In this document: piece by piece, positions 50,591 through 64,000 of the stretch
How positions within the stretch are numbered: the stretch's first letter is position 1
How the letters are laid out: every line of letters begins with the position of its first letter
Source of the DNA: Vanilla planifolia
Lineage: Eukaryota > Streptophyta > Magnoliopsida > Asparagales > Orchidaceae
Assembly: GCA_023846275.1 (NCBI GenBank)
Contig: CM043869.1
Span: 20,567,275-20,631,274, forward strand
Reading direction: 5' to 3'
DNA: 64,000 bases
Translations under genes and position numbers: made by a program
The notes under the pieces: model-generated
The model's database searches: none
What the model was told of the DNA's origin: nothing
Seen by the model: only the letters and a program-made list of their open reading frames with translations

Positions 50591-52044
50591 CTTATTCATT
50601 GTAATGAGCTATCTTAGTTGAAAAGATTCTAAGTTTTGGTGTTTTAGTTAAAAGCTTAAGCATAAGGTAAAAGAATAAAATAGAAGAATCCAATCTCCAA
50701 GAGTGAGTTTCATGTTTAAAGTAGAGAGAGTAAATGACAAGTCAAAACTTAAGAAGAAGAAAAAACTTTTTTTCCCAAGTGAATGTTATGATCAAAGGGG
50801 AAATACTAAGGTACTTAGAAGTTATAAATAAGACTTTAACTTTGCAACAAGATAAGATGAAAAGGAAAAACTCTCAACCTCCATGCAATGGGTTAGTGAT
50901 GAAATTAGGAAGGAAAGGAAGAATTGTTTTTGGCATTTGTAGCCTTCACATAATGGAACAATAATGAAGGAAATAAAAAGAGAAAGTAAGATTTATGTTG
51001 GTCAATGCATGCTTACTATGGAATTGTGAAGAAGATCCACGTAATAAAAAGTTCACATAGATGTCAAACTCAATCAAAATTTGATTCAAATTATGTGAAC
51101 CAAAGCAAGTTGAAATTGTTATTACAAGTAATGAAAAGGCACTTGTATTTTATTACATGAGCATTACTGAAAAACCATTTAATATAAAGAAATTATTTGA
51201 ACTAATTATGCTAATAACTTTTATTAGGAATATTCTCATGGGTTATTAACATATGAAATATAACTATCTAAATAAAAATCAAAAGAACTTGTCAACTAGC
51301 TCTATAATATCTAAATATGGATCTCCCCTTAAACGTTTCATGTTTCGTGTTATTGTGATCCACTAGAGGATTTGTTGAAGTAGGTTTGGGGTTAATATCA
51401 GTGCAAGACTAGGCTTTTGGATGATATATAGTCTGACTAAAAAAGTTCAAAGGCTAAGTTTTAGGTACACTCACATAGATTTGATTTATATTTTCTTGAT
51501 AGAATTTCATATCGTGAATGATGATCCATACTCGATAAGGTTAGGTTAAACAACTTAACAATAAATGGATTTGCCATTAGGTTTAAATTTCTTAATAGAA
51601 TATTAATTATTGAATGATCATCACTAACATTGACTTGTAAGGATGAAATATATTCAACTACAAACTAGATGTAATTAACTTAAATAGTTGATTTGTCAAC
51701 GTTAAGTGAGAAAAGTTATGTTGATTTTCTACCAAAAGAAATAAAAACCCAAGCAATTTGGAATTTTATAGAGGACATCAAATAACTTTTTATTAATGAA
51801 TTAGCTCAAGAGATGACTTCAGTAAAGATAAAATTTTTTTTGTTAGCCCTCAAATAAGTCTGTACTTTTAAAGTACAATTTTATTAGTTCTTAAGATATC
51901 TAAATATTATAATTAAACAAAGAGAGTTGACTTTGTTTAAGTTAACAAAATCTAGAGAATGTAAAATCATGATGCTAAGTATGAAATTTTGTTGATAACT
52001 TTAGGGAAAGTCAAGCAATACCTTTGATAGTTAGTAAAAGAAGA
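50591..52044. other. AT-rich DNA between SDA1 copy 2 and gypsy remnant
   Basis: No recognised gene. On the minus strand this lies just downstream of the gypsy pol end, where a polypurine tract and 3' LTR would be expected, but I could not identify LTR ends. The plus-strand frame 50734-50964 is basic (many Lys and Arg) and shows no motif. Confidence 0.45.
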
Positions 52045-53170
52045 AAAGTGTGCAACTTTTAGCATATATTGAGACTTTTTAAGTGATCCTCACTCCTTGA
52101 TTGTTGGAGCTCAACATCTTCCTCTTTATGAAGTTGATAGACATTTGGTCCTAGAACATGCTTGATCAAGTACAATTCCTTCAAGTTTGGAGCAAGCTTA
52201 TGGAGGCTTTATTAGTGTTGAGAGCTCTTATATTGTCTAAGACTTATATTGTCTAAGAATCAAATCTTTGACCTTGAAGGACAATTCTTAATTTGTAATA
52301 TGTTTTCATACTTTAACTTATATTTAGTTTCTTCACATGGTCTCTCAGACAATTTTCCTTGATTGGGCCCAACATTTGATGTGCGAGTTTCAAGTTCAAG
52401 CTTTTGAACTTGTTAAGTGATTGACCTCGATAGTGATTATAGCTTTGAATCCTTAGAAAAACTTGACGTGTTGCAGAATTTGTAGTTCAATACGCTCATA
52501 ATATGTCGGGAGATCACCTACCCCCCCACCTTTTTATCATCAAGACGAGGCTTTAGAATTTTTAAGATGTCTTTGTTCATTTCTTTGGCTTGCCCATCTA
52601 TGTGAGGATGAGAAGTTGAGGCATACTTAAAAAACAACCATACATTTTGCATAAATCTGGAAAATCTTTAGATTGGAACATTATTGTGTCATTTATAACA
52701 ATTGTTATGGAAATATTAAACCTATTACAAATTTTTGTCTAAAGAAAACTTTAAATGTTATTAATAGTCTTGCCAATAAGAGGCTTCACTTTGATCCATT
52801 TTTAAAGGTTGTTAACCACCATGAGAAGGAACGTCCTTCCATTTCTAGCAATTGGAAATAAAAAATGGAAATTCATACCATAGTCTAACAAGAACCAATA
52901 AATAATTATTTCTTCCATCTTTGTGAATAATTAGTATAAAAGGGGAGCATGAACTTGAGACCCTTTGCACCTTTTGGTAAATAAATAATATTTTTTTCAT
53001 TATTGGACAAAAACAATCCTTGATACATAATCTTCATGGCAAGTTTATAGCTAGAGGCACATCCATCACACTCTCTTGAATGGATCAACTTGATCATATC
53101 TTTAACATCTAAATGATGGTGTGATGGCCTTAGTTTCTTAAACATTTTTTCCTCTTCTTTGTTCACTAGG
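52045..53170 (-). pseudogene. Gypsy integrase remnant
   Basis: N-terminal part (53170-52906): IHSRECDGCASSYKLAMKIM, which matches the IHEG.CG.H.GA..LA.KI.R pattern ahead of the zinc site, though the Cys/His residues are poorly kept. Core: TFLLMVVNNL and KWIKVKPLIGKTINN near 52830-52750, matching the LV.VDYFTKW..A.P block with Asp changed to Asn. Then ASTSHPHIDGQAKEMNKDIL and KPRLDD near 52620-52540, matching the HPQ.NGQ.E..NR.I block. C-terminal end (about 52200-52050): KLAPNLKELYLIKHVLGPNV, YQLHKEEDVE and EDHLKSL, the usual end of gypsy pol. It is heavily frameshifted. Confidence 0.8.
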
Positions 53171-55680
53171 GCTTAATTCTTATTATTAATTATTATTTCC
53201 ACCAAAGATAATTATATATATATATATGACTAAGAATTATTTTGGTTATGAAATGATGAGTTTACAATTAAAAAGATACATAAGCACTCAAATTTCTTTA
53301 GAACTCTTTTTCTCACCAATTTTCATCCATACTCTTTTTGACGAATGGTGTGCTCAATATATACATATGAAAATATTAAATTATCCCTTTTAGAAAATAT
53401 TGAATAATAATTGGCAAGTCTACCATAGATTTATTATGTCAAAAATAATAACTTCAAGCTAAAAATCCATGTTATCTAAACATATTATAGTTAATCTTTT
53501 AAGTGATATAACTTTAATGATTCATGTTACTGTAACATTGAAAGAAGCTAAGAATGTGTAAGATATCATCGAAAGACACTTCAGATAAATCAATAAAAAA
53601 TATTCATACAATCATAGCAATTAGTACAATAAAAAATATCATGTTATGAGAATGTAAGCAAAGCAAGTGCATGAGACTTGATAATAACAATTAAGAATGA
53701 GAGAAAACCATCTAGTTATGGGGTCATCATGCTTCATGTAAACTATAAGAATGTTATCAAGTATCACAATAAAGATGTCTTGTTATTAAAATGTCCCTTA
53801 CAATTTATTCTAGATTTTTGTGATGTTTTTTAATTGGCTTATTACTTCCTAACTATCCATTTAATTGTAAACTTGATTATAATGAAAACTTTTATTTTAT
53901 CATGTCCTTTAAGCTTACATGTGAAAAGCAATATATGCAACTAAGATACACCTAGAATGATGACTAGTATGAGGGGTTTTCCTTACTCAATTCTCACAAA
54001 TAATTTTAATACATGGTGCTTAACTAAATGGTTTGGCATTATCTTGTTGTGACAAATTATTAATAGTGCCCAATCACAGGATTTTGTCTGACCTGATTGT
54101 CACAAATATCAATGCACTAATTAAAGAATTTTGCTTTACTTGATAGTCACAAATATCTCATTCATCTTATTAAAATAATATCAATCAATTGGTATCATTG
54201 CTTGAATTTGATGTCTATTGCACTTGATTATAATCAAAAGTTTGATTTTATCTTTCAATTTTCAATACATGAAACAAAGAAGTATAATAATATAACCATT
54301 CTTATTAAAGTGTTACAAATATTTTTAATATAATTTCATTAATGTTGTCTAGCTTGTTCACACAACATTATCGATTACAAAATAACTAATATCTCATATT
54401 CATTGACATATGTCCAACATCATATATGCATCATCACATATTGTTATCATGTTCTCATGACATCTTATGTATATTATTTTATGTTATATTCATATCTTTT
54501 GTTCATCATGTACTTAGTTCCAGCACAACTCTTTATACTTATTTAGAGTTTGTCTTGATTGGCATTAAATTTACTCAAATAATATCATCTAATGGCATCA
54601 TGATTCTTCAACATAAGCCATGTTCCACAAAATTTGTGCATGCAACTAAATTATGGAACTAAGTATCACAAATATGATTAAATATGAGTAAAAAGAATTT
54701 TATTAAACTTAATAGTAAACTTTATTAGTCACTTATCCCAAGATACATAATTGTTATTGATCAAATTGGTGTCAAATTAAGCATTAGTCAATTTGGGTTG
54801 GTTGGTCATTTGGGTTAACTTAAGTATTTGGTTAATTTTATATGCCAATGCAGGCTTTGGTCACAAGTGACACCTACATTCTAGAATATTTAGTAGTTAG
54901 CTAAGACTTGATTTTGAGATAATTTATTCATATCAATATTATAAGAACCAACTTAGTTGAATTCACCCAAATTATTAATAATATTGTCATGATGTTTTTC
55001 TTCCAAACACTTTCTTTCCTCACTTATCATCATCTCCCTCATCTTTTTTTGTCATGAAAAAATATGTTTTGGATTTACTTAAATTTTTTAATGATATGCT
55101 CTTCTCATTAGCATTAGCTTTGTGGAACCTCCCTTTAGCTCCTAAGTGTCCTCTCATGGGGACTCTCCCTTTCTCAAATTTCTTTCCCTCTATCTCTCTC
55201 TTGTCTTTTTTATTGAAAATAATTGCAACTTTTCTCTCTCCTATAAATCATCCTCTATCAATTTATAAGAGAGCTTATGCGAGAAATGGGTTAGCCAAGC
55301 TTGTCCTTATCATTATTATTATTACTATTATTTCTTCTTGGTGGTAGCACTACAAAAAGCTGTAAGGCATCAAAGTGATGGGTAATTAGCTCATCATTTT
55401 AGATTAGACCATGTGTAATGGATGGGCTCTTATACAGTCAGCCAAGAGGGAGTGTCATATGTTAAATTTATGATTAAGGATGTTTGGAAAAATTTTAAAA
55501 GATTGCATTATTCTCTTCACTTAGTGAAATGCTCAATATTTTATGCTCTCAAATGATTTCATCTAAGAATTATGGTTTTAAAATAATATAATTATTTTTA
55601 TAATATGTCAAACTTATCGAAGTTTCTCTTAGTTACTAAGATGTTTTAAAACATAACTATTAGCTTGATATAAAATTTTA
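53171..55680. other. Non-pol sequence splitting the gypsy remnant
   Basis: About 2.5 kb of AT-rich DNA lies between the RNase H and integrase blocks, where intact elements have a few hundred bases. It contains no recognised protein motif; frames at 54426-54662 and 55054-55347 are hydrophobic or AT-biased. It is probably a later insertion or nested element, but no terminal repeats or target-site duplication were identified. Confidence 0.45.
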
Positions 55681-55989
55681 AATGTCACAGATGAACACAT
55701 TTGTGTATGTCATGACATAGGATTTTTGATAATATTTTTAATTTACCAAAGTATATTATTGAACGTATCACTTGACCTTTTTTACATCTAACTTTATAAG
55801 GGTTAAAATCCCAAACAGTTGATAAGTGTCATAGGGATTTATTAGTAAGAAGGCCTTTTAGGTCAAAGAACTAGGAGATTTAGTAACTCAATACTAAACT
55901 TCTTAAGATGTGAAATGTCTTCACTAGAATCTCTATTATTAGCTAGTAGATTCACTTCTTGATTTTGTTCTTATTGAATCAAAAATAGA

Positions 55990-57240
55990 TTTATAGTATC
56001 ATACTTTTGGAGAAGAGCTAAGCTAGTATTCATAGGATTTTAGTGTAAATCTTTACTTTTTAATAAGACAACTTATTAGTTAGTTGGGAACTACTAAAGA
56101 TTTTTATGTGTTTCAATTGTAGCCCTCAAGCAAACTAGTGACTTGCAATCAAGGCTTCATGCTTAGCCTGTTTGTTGGTGATAATGAAAACAATTATGAT
56201 AACACCTTTAAGCTTTACTTACTAAGAGCTAAGAAGGATTGAACTAATGCTACTAGACTCTCACATGAAAGCTCCATCAAAAAAGGTTGTTAAAAGTTTA
56301 TAAGTGTCTTAGATTTTGAATCAAAAGAGTTTCTCTCCATTAGAAAACCTTTAAGAACTTGAGATTTCATAAATGAATAGGAAATGAAGTTAAGTTCAAA
56401 CTTGTTTTGCTTAATTACTGACTTTTGCAACCTATTTATATCATCTATTGGTTGAAGGATGTGCCTCATAGGTTTATTGGTTGTCACATCTATGATGTGA
56501 ATATTGGTATAACTGATATGTTGACATAAGTAAAGCTAGGGTTAGATGCTCTATAAGAGAGTATCTTAGCTCTACATCTTTCTGAGTGAGAGTAACATAA
56601 TAGATTAATTGTTGAAATCCATTATTCTCTTGAATTAAAGTAGAGTTAATTATAAAACTTGAAGCAATTATATATATACATAAACACTCCCTCTGGACTA
56701 GTTTGCTCAAGATTGGAGGCTGAGAAAAGTAATAATTAAGCTCCGAAAAAGTCTTTTAACAATTTTCGATTTACTATTGTCTAAACATATTGCAAAGTAG
56801 CTTGATGAATTGTTGAAGTTTCTCTCCATGCTTGAAAATAAAAAGGGTGAACCTGATAATTTTTTTTGCTAGATATTGAGCATCTCGATGAGCTTTTTAG
56901 GAAGGCATGTTTACCAAATCCCTTACCTTGTCTAGATTTCCTTAGATTCGTTATTTTTGAGACCAGGAAGTTAAGAAACTTTCTCAATAAAGTGCTAAAA
57001 TTACTTTCAAAATATTTAGTCCCATGGTACACTTTTAACGTGTCTTTAAAGCTCTAATTTTTATTAAGGATCGTTTACAAAACGTTCTAAATTTTGGCAT
57101 CTCTAAGTTTAGAAGATAAAATCAATCATCATTTAACAAATAGCTCTAGCATTATTTAAATCAAATGACACTCCTCAAAATGTCACAAAGTAATTATGGC
57201 TCTTGTCATTTGTTTCTCTATCTTTTGATTTTGAAAGCAC
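55990..57240 (-). pseudogene. Gypsy reverse transcriptase C-terminal part and RNase H remnants
   Basis: Near 57150 the reading gives SFDLNNARAIC, corresponding to the PFGL.NA.ATYQ block. 57032-56781 includes KFLNFLVSK (the F.KFLGFLVS block) and, in another frame, KKLSGSPFLFSSMERNFNNS. 56710-56474 has RECLCIYIIASSFIINSTLI and VYYVTLTQKDVELRYSLIE in near-normal order (the QRPVYYVSK...AE.RY...EK block). 56487-56290 has TTNKPMRHILQ, KQNKFELNFISYS and KSQVLKGFLME (the L..FDI.Y..R..IK.Q.LADF..E block). Around 56150-56050 NKQAKHEALIAS matches the second RNase H block NNEAEYEALIAG. Multiple stops occur between blocks. Confidence 0.8.
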
Positions 57241-60200
57241 ATTTTTTAAATAAAAAACCATCAGCATGATCATTTTTAAAGATCATAGTAAAACTAATAT
57301 ACATTTTTATATTTTGAAAATTATAATAAAATCTATATAAAAAATTTAACATGTTTTCAAAAGGTAAGTCCTTAAATCACTACAAAAATACAAAAACTAA
57401 CAACTTAATAGAAACGTAACAAACAACTAAATAAGATAGAGCATGATCTATCATTCCCTTTGATTGTAACATCCATTTTGTGAGGGCAATTATTTCAATA
57501 ATATTTTGATATTTTAAATTATCATGTGCTTAAATTAATAAAAAAATTATAATCATAGGTTTGATTTATGATCTTAAGAAGAGAAGATTTATAATATCCA
57601 AAATATAAAGAAAATTGAATTATTGTTATTTTGAATTATTTAGAATTTTAAAGAATTTTTGAAAACTTTAAAGTATTATTTCATATTATTCAAAAGCTGT
57701 ATACCACCAAAGGAGCACCCCTAAAAAGAAAGAGACAAACTAAGAAATAAAATGAATAAATGATTTGAATATAATGATAATATGTTGTCATAAAAATCTT
57801 TTGAGTATTAAAGTAGAAGTTCAAAGATTTATAAGGATTAACTTATGAGCTTGAAAAATATTTTAAAATAATTAAAAAATATTACATAAACTCACAAAAT
57901 TATGAAATTTTACTAAGGCATAGAATTTACAAGTATAAGCATAATAAAAATTTTGTGCCTAAAAAAGTAGGCATGATAGTCATTGAACCAAAAGTTAATC
58001 AGGATTTAAACATATTCTAGGTTTGGTTAAAGAATTAAAAATATTAAATATCATTAAAATATATGAAATTTGGCATACAGGTGATGTTGGCGAAGAAGAA
58101 TCATACAATATTAACCGCTAAACTTTTGAAGTTCAAATTATTAAAAAAAGCAAGAAATCTTAGAATTTGCTAATTTCGATTAAAACTTATTTTTTATTTT
58201 TCCTAACCTTATTTTACTGACAAAATTGACATGACAATAACCTAATTTTTTTTTGCAAAACTATTAAATTTCAACTGATATGAAGGCAAGAAGTCCCTAA
58301 ATTGAAGAGGTATAATTGTTGAAGGGAAATGAAGCATCGATATTTAGTATGTGAGAGGATGAATATGGATGATGAGGGTGTTTTGAATAAAATTAAAACA
58401 TTTTGATCGTGGTTGACAGCTTAAAGAGAAAAAGAGGGAGAGAAGTAGTGTTGTTAAATTATAGTAAAGAGTTTAACTAGTCAAGTAAGGGAATTGAGAA
58501 ATAATCTTGGAAATTAGGAAAGATGTATTGTAGTAAGTGTAAAATACTTAAAATGAAGGAAATATGGATCATATAAAGGCACATAATTTGATATCTATTT
58601 TAAGGCGAGACCTTTACAAGAGGAATTGAGATAGCAAGCTTATACATCTATATATACTTAGTATTATATAATGCTGGGCAACTATAATAAGTAATGATAC
58701 GAAATCTAGCAAATTCAAAGTTGATTGACATTCATGCTTCTATTTCTTGTGTTTGCTTATATTTTACTAAGCATCATATGATCATGATTTTATTATAGAT
58801 GTGTAAAACATGTTACAATATTATGTATGATGATAATGGCCATTAAACAAAATGAAAAAAAGGTAATGATTATTCTCAATATATTTAGAAAAGACAAAAA
58901 GGAAAATAAATTAAGAACAATGGTTGCTAAAAGGTAAGGTATGATTCTATAAGTTCAATGATGATAGTTTTCAAAAGTAATGTTTATCATTCAAGGAGCT
59001 TAAATTATGACAAAAAACTAATATATTGTTGATTCAATTTGGTTGTGTGTCTAGAAGATCAATTATTTTGACTATTCGCTTGCTAAGGGGTTTGATGAAG
59101 AAATCTAGAAGGGAAATGATAGAAATCCAATAATGGTTTATTGAAAGGCCTTGTGATAGGGAAAAGCTTAGCATTAGATATATTTAAGTTATGAAAGCAT
59201 GCATGTAAAAGTAAGGATGCAGATGTGCATTCAAGTATTGTTGATTAAAGGTTTCTCAATTGTAATTTTTTGCATTTGTTCTATATTCACAATGGTGCAT
59301 TCTTATTTTTACTTTTGATGATGCTTTTGTCAATAGCATTAAGAAAGAGGTTATTTTATTATGTTTAACTGAACATGGAATTCATTTTTAATTAAACCCA
59401 GATGAGTACAATAGCTAAGGATTACTATTATATGATACAAAAATATAAAAAAGTGAGAGATTTCATTATTTTTAATATAAATTTTAAAAAAATAGATAAA
59501 TTTAATTGATGGTTATAATATAATTCAAACATGCTAAAGGAATTGAGGAATGCTTTTGTTATATTATGTGATCAAAATATCTTACTCATGTTTACATATA
59601 AGTTTTTTAAAGCCAAGTGGAATAAAAAATATTATATGATTTTATAGATTGGCTTGTGAATTCAAGTATTCAAATAGAACATGTGGTAGATATACTCGAA
59701 ATGATATGATTAGAAATAATGAAAGCGATAAAAATGTTATTGCCAGGAGTGTTTGGTTGTACGATTTGAACATGCTATTTTTGGATCAATTAATTTGTTA
59801 AGAGATAAGAGTTGTCATAATTCTCTCATTCAATGGTGGAAGAGGAAGACCAAAAAGAGGTGAGAACAAATTAATATAAGGGACTTGACATTTTTGAATC
59901 TTAATATCTAGTTAATATGGTGCAATGGTGTCATGGAATTCATGTATTGGTTTTGGATAAATGGGATTGTAATGCAATGCACACTCAGAGTTTTGGGGTG
60001 GTGTCTAGTTGCAATATTTGGGATTTTATGTCCAAGACCAAATTATGAGGGCTTATGAAATGTGTTTGAAATTTAGAGTAAAGAAATGGTAATGCAAATG
60101 TGGCAATAAAAATGAGAACAAAAAAATGCATGCAATAAATTTTGATAGACATGTGTTTTGTACCTAATTGCAACTACGACATATGTAAGTCATGATTTTG

Positions 60201-63200
60201 ATGAGGCATGACGACCAGTTTAAAATAATAACTCAAATAATTGAAACCTTCTCTATTGCAAAATAGACAAATTAACCAAGTTCTTGAACCGCAACTATCC
60301 TTTGTCTAACAATTTGCTGGTAGATTCCAAGTAAAAGTAGTTAATGAAATTAACTTTAAGCATGCTATTAAACTCATGCAAGCAAATTTAAATATAAAAG
60401 GAAATCTAAATTTAAATTTTTGTGATGCAATGAAGATGAAAGTGACAACACAATGAACTCATATTAATTGAAACAATATTTTAAATGCAACTTTTATAGG
60501 AACAACAAAACTAACATGAGAAAGATGTAAAATCATGTTGTTCTTACTTTAACAGTTATATAGATACACAAAGAAATAACAAGAAAGAAGTGTTAAAGCT
60601 AGTACAACAAACATGACAGACAAGATATACCAAGGGAAAGACTTGAGAGGTCCCTCTATATGTGCACATGAAGTGACTAGCACCTCTGGTTCTTTAATCT
60701 CTGGACATCTTAGGCTCAACAACATTGATTTCTTCTCTAAAAATATCATTAAAAACAATATTAAAAAGAGAAACCTTTCATAATGGGATTTGTCTCTTAT
60801 ACAGTTTTATATTGTGTCATTTCGTCTAGCCCATTATTTTTCTGTGTGTGCGTATATCTACAGACATTTAATACAACTTATACATGCATTAATTTTATTT
60901 AGAATTTTTTTATTGTCAATGGATGCATTGTTTTCATTTATGCATGATTGTACATAATGATTTTTGTTCTCATATAACCATGCTTGTATGTACATAATGT
61001 AATTTATGAACGCTTTAATTTCTTTTTGTACATATGACTACTCATAATCCAAAACATATATTAGACATTGTCTCCACTTGTATAGAAATAACTATTGTGG
61101 TGTGAATATTTTTATGGGTATTTCTCCCTTTGTGCACATAGAATTTTACAAACATTTCTTTATTTGTGCATATGTAGTTGGGAGGCAAGCATATGTGCAC
61201 TATGCATCAATAAATAAATCTAGTTTGCCAAAGTTGTTTTTGAATTTGTTGGAATTGAACATGCCTACAATTGGTGATGCAACTATTCATATGGTTTGAA
61301 CATTCCCACCCACACAAACTGATTGTGTATTGGTAACAACAATGGGCACCTCTTCATAATACCTAGTGACTAAGGCCTACATAACAAAATAAAACACATT
61401 TTTCTTTTCAAATGCATAAAAATACAAAATATGATCAAATATGAAGGAAAATACAACACCACTTTTTTTAATATATAATGGATGAGTATTAAAAAGTAGT
61501 GGGATTGTGTTGCATTGAATTGAATTTTGTTGTTATAAAAAGTAAGTAACATATTCTAATTTTCATTTATGATTTCTCATCTATGTAATGATAATGCTTT
61601 TGCAGAATATGTATATTTGTGTACAGAATTGAAGAAAATTTGATAAATTACTCAAATTACTTATGTTTTTGTCTACATTTTTTTATATTTATATATATGT
61701 AGAAGAAGCAAAAATAGTAGATGAGAAAACATGAATTTGGTAATTTGGAGTTTACCTTATAATTGAGTTTTAAGATATACTTGAAGTTTTTAGTTGGTTT
61801 AAGCATAATCTTGTTGGGCCTGCTAAAGGTGGTTCATCTAGTATGTTTTGGATTTAGCTCAATTTTCATTATTTGGACGAGGCATTGAATCAGATACATG
61901 TGCACGATTAGTGAAACAACAAGCTTTGTTAATATCTATAAGATTGCATAGTGCACTTTAGGTTTTATTATATTAGAGGTGGCTTATACTTTCTGGGTGA
62001 TGGTAATATTAATGATAAAAGAAAAAAAAAGACTAATATGTGTCAAAACTATTACTTCAAAAATAGGTTTGGATTGAATAATGATCAACCTAATAAACAT
62101 TAATGAGCATTACCATGTTGACTTTATGAGTAGTAAAAAATTTATGAGATAAGGAACCTCGAGCATTGTTTTTTCTATGTAACATGTACTAAATACAAGT
62201 ACCGTGCAATTTAAAAAATCTTTATTAGAATAACCACCAAATTTTATATGAACATATGAATACACCTATTTGGTTGTCTATTCTAATTATATGAAATTCT
62301 AATTATATGAAACACAAAGTAAACAATTTTAATGTAACCTACTAATAAAACAATTTTTTTTAATGGTTGCAATTTATATGTGGCTAGAACTATGCATTAT
62401 GTGGAGAGAGAACTGTGAATACACATAATTAAGGTTATACACTTACAAAATATCAGTTTTATTGCATGTAAAACATTCAATTAATTATAAGTATAAAATA
62501 ATTAACTTTAGCATACAAATATGAATAATAGTTTACTTTTAATTACAAAAAAATTCTATAAAAAATTTATGCATAAGTGTGAATATTATGCGTAAAGATT
62601 CTAGCCTATAATGATTAGAGCAAAGTGAATGGCTATTTTTTCTTTAAGAATGTTTGAATGACATGTATCATCATGCATCATTTCTATTTTTCATGAAACA
62701 CAAATTATTTTGATGCTTGTTAATCATGCACCCTTTTTTAGGGTTAGGAAGAGTGTTAGACACTTGTTAAAAGAATGTGCAATATGTCCAAGAATTTTGT
62801 GGAGGATATGAGATTGTCTTTTTGAAAATTTAGATTAGTGATGCAACATGGCACTTCTAATACATGGTCTTGAAGCCCAAGTTAGAGAGTTTGACAAGGA
62901 TACAATACCTTCATTAAGAGTGTTTGTACTTCATGGAATTTTCCATTTGTCGAGATCTATTTGAATCCTCTTCTAAACTAGTTGGATTGTTGAAATGTGT
63001 AGGAAAGCTTTAGAAAGGCTTTTAAATTAAATATTTGAGTATAAAAATGTAATTTTAGTGGTAATGATGTTTAAAGATTATGGTGGTAATGTTGGAAAAA
63101 ATTATTGATACTTGGATATGCTTCAAGTATATTGGATTTATTATACAAATTGTTGGGACATAACTTGAGGCACCATCTTTTGGATTTAATGCCATGCATT

Positions 63201-64000
63201 TAAGTTGCAGAAGTTTGCTTGATGTTCTATCTAGTAAGGCTTTGTTAGGACTTGTAGGCAAATTCATATTGCTAGTATTTGACCAATTACTACAAGATGC
63301 TCATGCTTGGAAATAAAGAAGTTATTGTTGATAAAGGGTGACATAATTGAATATTAGAATGGGATTGTTTCCACCAAGAAATAGAGCTAAAAAGACGTTA
63401 GGGTCAGGTCAATAAAACTTTTGATTTTTTTGGTAAAGCTTTGCCTTTGCCATGTGCTTTAAATAATCATTTGATTTTGGATAGGTGGATTATTTTCTTA
63501 ATTGATATGTTGATTATGATCTTGAAATAGAGCAAAGTGGTATAATTTTGTTTTCTAGTGAAAAACATAATTGTACTTTTTTTACAATTTAAAATTATTT
63601 GAATTGTTTTTTTAAGAAGATTGATGCTACGCCTGAACGTTGAACCGTCCCTTTTGAGGACATGGTTAATGTTACTTTGGTAACAATTCATTTGCTTTTA
63701 AATTATTTCATCTTGATGTGTCTTGTATTAAACTTTTTCAAACTTTCAAAAACATAATGTCTTTTCAATATTATGTTTCTCTTGATCACATAAATTAGAA
63801 TTAAGTATTTTATACTTCAAAAACAATATCGACATATTTTTTATGACTTGTACAAATTTTTAAAATTTTTCATTAGGTATATTGCATGATGAAGATTTAA
63901 GTTAATCCTTTATTTTTCACTGGTTGCAATTTTTGTAGGACAACTTTGTGTGGCCAAAGGTGACCTAGCACAAGCATCAAGCATCAAGCCAATTTAATAT
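57241..64000. other. AT-rich intergenic DNA, no gene identified
   Basis: No coding block, RNA gene or transposon protein was recognised in this final stretch. Upstream gypsy parts (protease, gag, 5' LTR) would be expected here on the minus strand but are not readable. A short plus-strand stretch near 61820-61910 (VGPAKGGSSSMFW and LNFHYLDEALNQ) looks protein-like in one frame with a stop between, but I cannot assign it. Only the frame at 60549-60758 is listed separately. Confidence 0.45.
60549..60758 (-). CDS. Unassigned short open frame with one predicted membrane segment
   Basis: The 69-codon frame reads RCPEIKEPEVLVTSCAHIEG, then a strongly hydrophobic segment (WYILSVMFVVLALTLLSCYF) near the C-terminus followed by VYLYNC and a stop. 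The composition is more protein-like than nearby frames and could be the end of a membrane protein exon. I do not recognise it, and no adjoining exon was found. Confidence 0.15.
   Translation of the reverse strand: MFLMIFLEKKSMLLSLRCPEIKEPEVLVTSCAHIEGPLKSFPWYILSVMFVVLALTLLSCYFFVYLYNC

Larger units (their letters stand above)
52045..57240 (-). mobile_element. Ty3/gypsy retrotransposon pol remnant, interrupted
   Basis: On the minus strand, fragments appear in pol order: reverse transcriptase C-terminal part (57240 to about 56480), RNase H (56710-56290), a second RNase-H-like block (about 56280-55990), then, after about 2.5 kb of unrelated DNA, integrase (53170-52045). Many frameshifts and stops are present in each block. 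The presence of an extra RNase-H-like block after the first suggests the Tat branch of plant gypsy elements. No gag, protease or LTRs were recognised. Confidence 0.8.

Noticed and set aside
55349-55364. cactacaaaaagctgt, resembling a CACTA transposon end
   Set aside because: No inverted partner (ending in tttttgtagtg) was found nearby; another cactacaaaaa at 57378 is in the same orientation. Probably chance.
61820-61910. Protein-like stretch VGPAKGGSSSMFW ... LNFHYLDEALNQ
   Set aside because: Contains a stop, is short, and could not be assigned to a family; left as a note in the intergenic entry.

Overview
This window looks like decayed, repeat-rich, non-coding plant nuclear DNA. It is very AT-rich, has GT-AG introns, and carries plant-type transposable elements: an L1-type LINE with a DUF4283/zf-CCHC_4 ORF1, a copia-type LTR piece with an initiator-Met tRNA primer site, and a Ty3/gypsy pol remnant. 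It also carries decayed copies of plant genes. I found no intact host gene, no rRNA or tRNA gene, no CRISPR and nothing bacterial. A DUF4220-type gene fits a seed plant; the species cannot be told from this.

Layout. 1-4.5 kb: featureless AT-rich DNA. 4.5-11.6 kb: a nearly full-length LINE on the minus strand, with ORF1 (CCHC/DUF4283) followed by ORF2 (endonuclease, reverse transcriptase, zf-RVT, RNase H), broken by frameshifts and stops. 11.8-13.2 kb: a GC-rich patch leading into a two-exon SAM-dependent methyltransferase pseudogene on the plus strand. 13.2-20.8 kb: AT-rich DNA with a MITE-like repeat, a CT microsatellite and one copy of a dispersed repeat. 20.8-33.7 kb: an almost complete pseudogene of SDA1 (nucleolar 60S ribosome-biogenesis protein) with its introns. 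35.2-36.5 kb: a DUF4220-type membrane protein pseudogene on the minus strand. 36.8-37.1 kb: second copy of the dispersed repeat. 37.4-38.2 kb: AT microsatellites. 40.0-41.8 kb: a copia-like LTR, primer-binding site and gag start. 41.9-46.4 kb: an old, diverged tandem array with units of about 300-420 bp. 46.5-50.6 kb: a second, truncated copy of the SDA1 5' flank and first exons, same orientation as the first. 52.0-57.2 kb: a degenerate Ty3/gypsy pol on the minus strand, split by about 2.5 kb of unrelated sequence. 57.2-64 kb: nothing recognisable.

The genes do not form a working system. The most informative signal is the pair of SDA1 pseudogenes. They share a duplicated flank and introns, and they share two disabling lesions at the same codons, which suggests that the parent copy was already broken when it was duplicated. 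No previously undescribed system could be supported.
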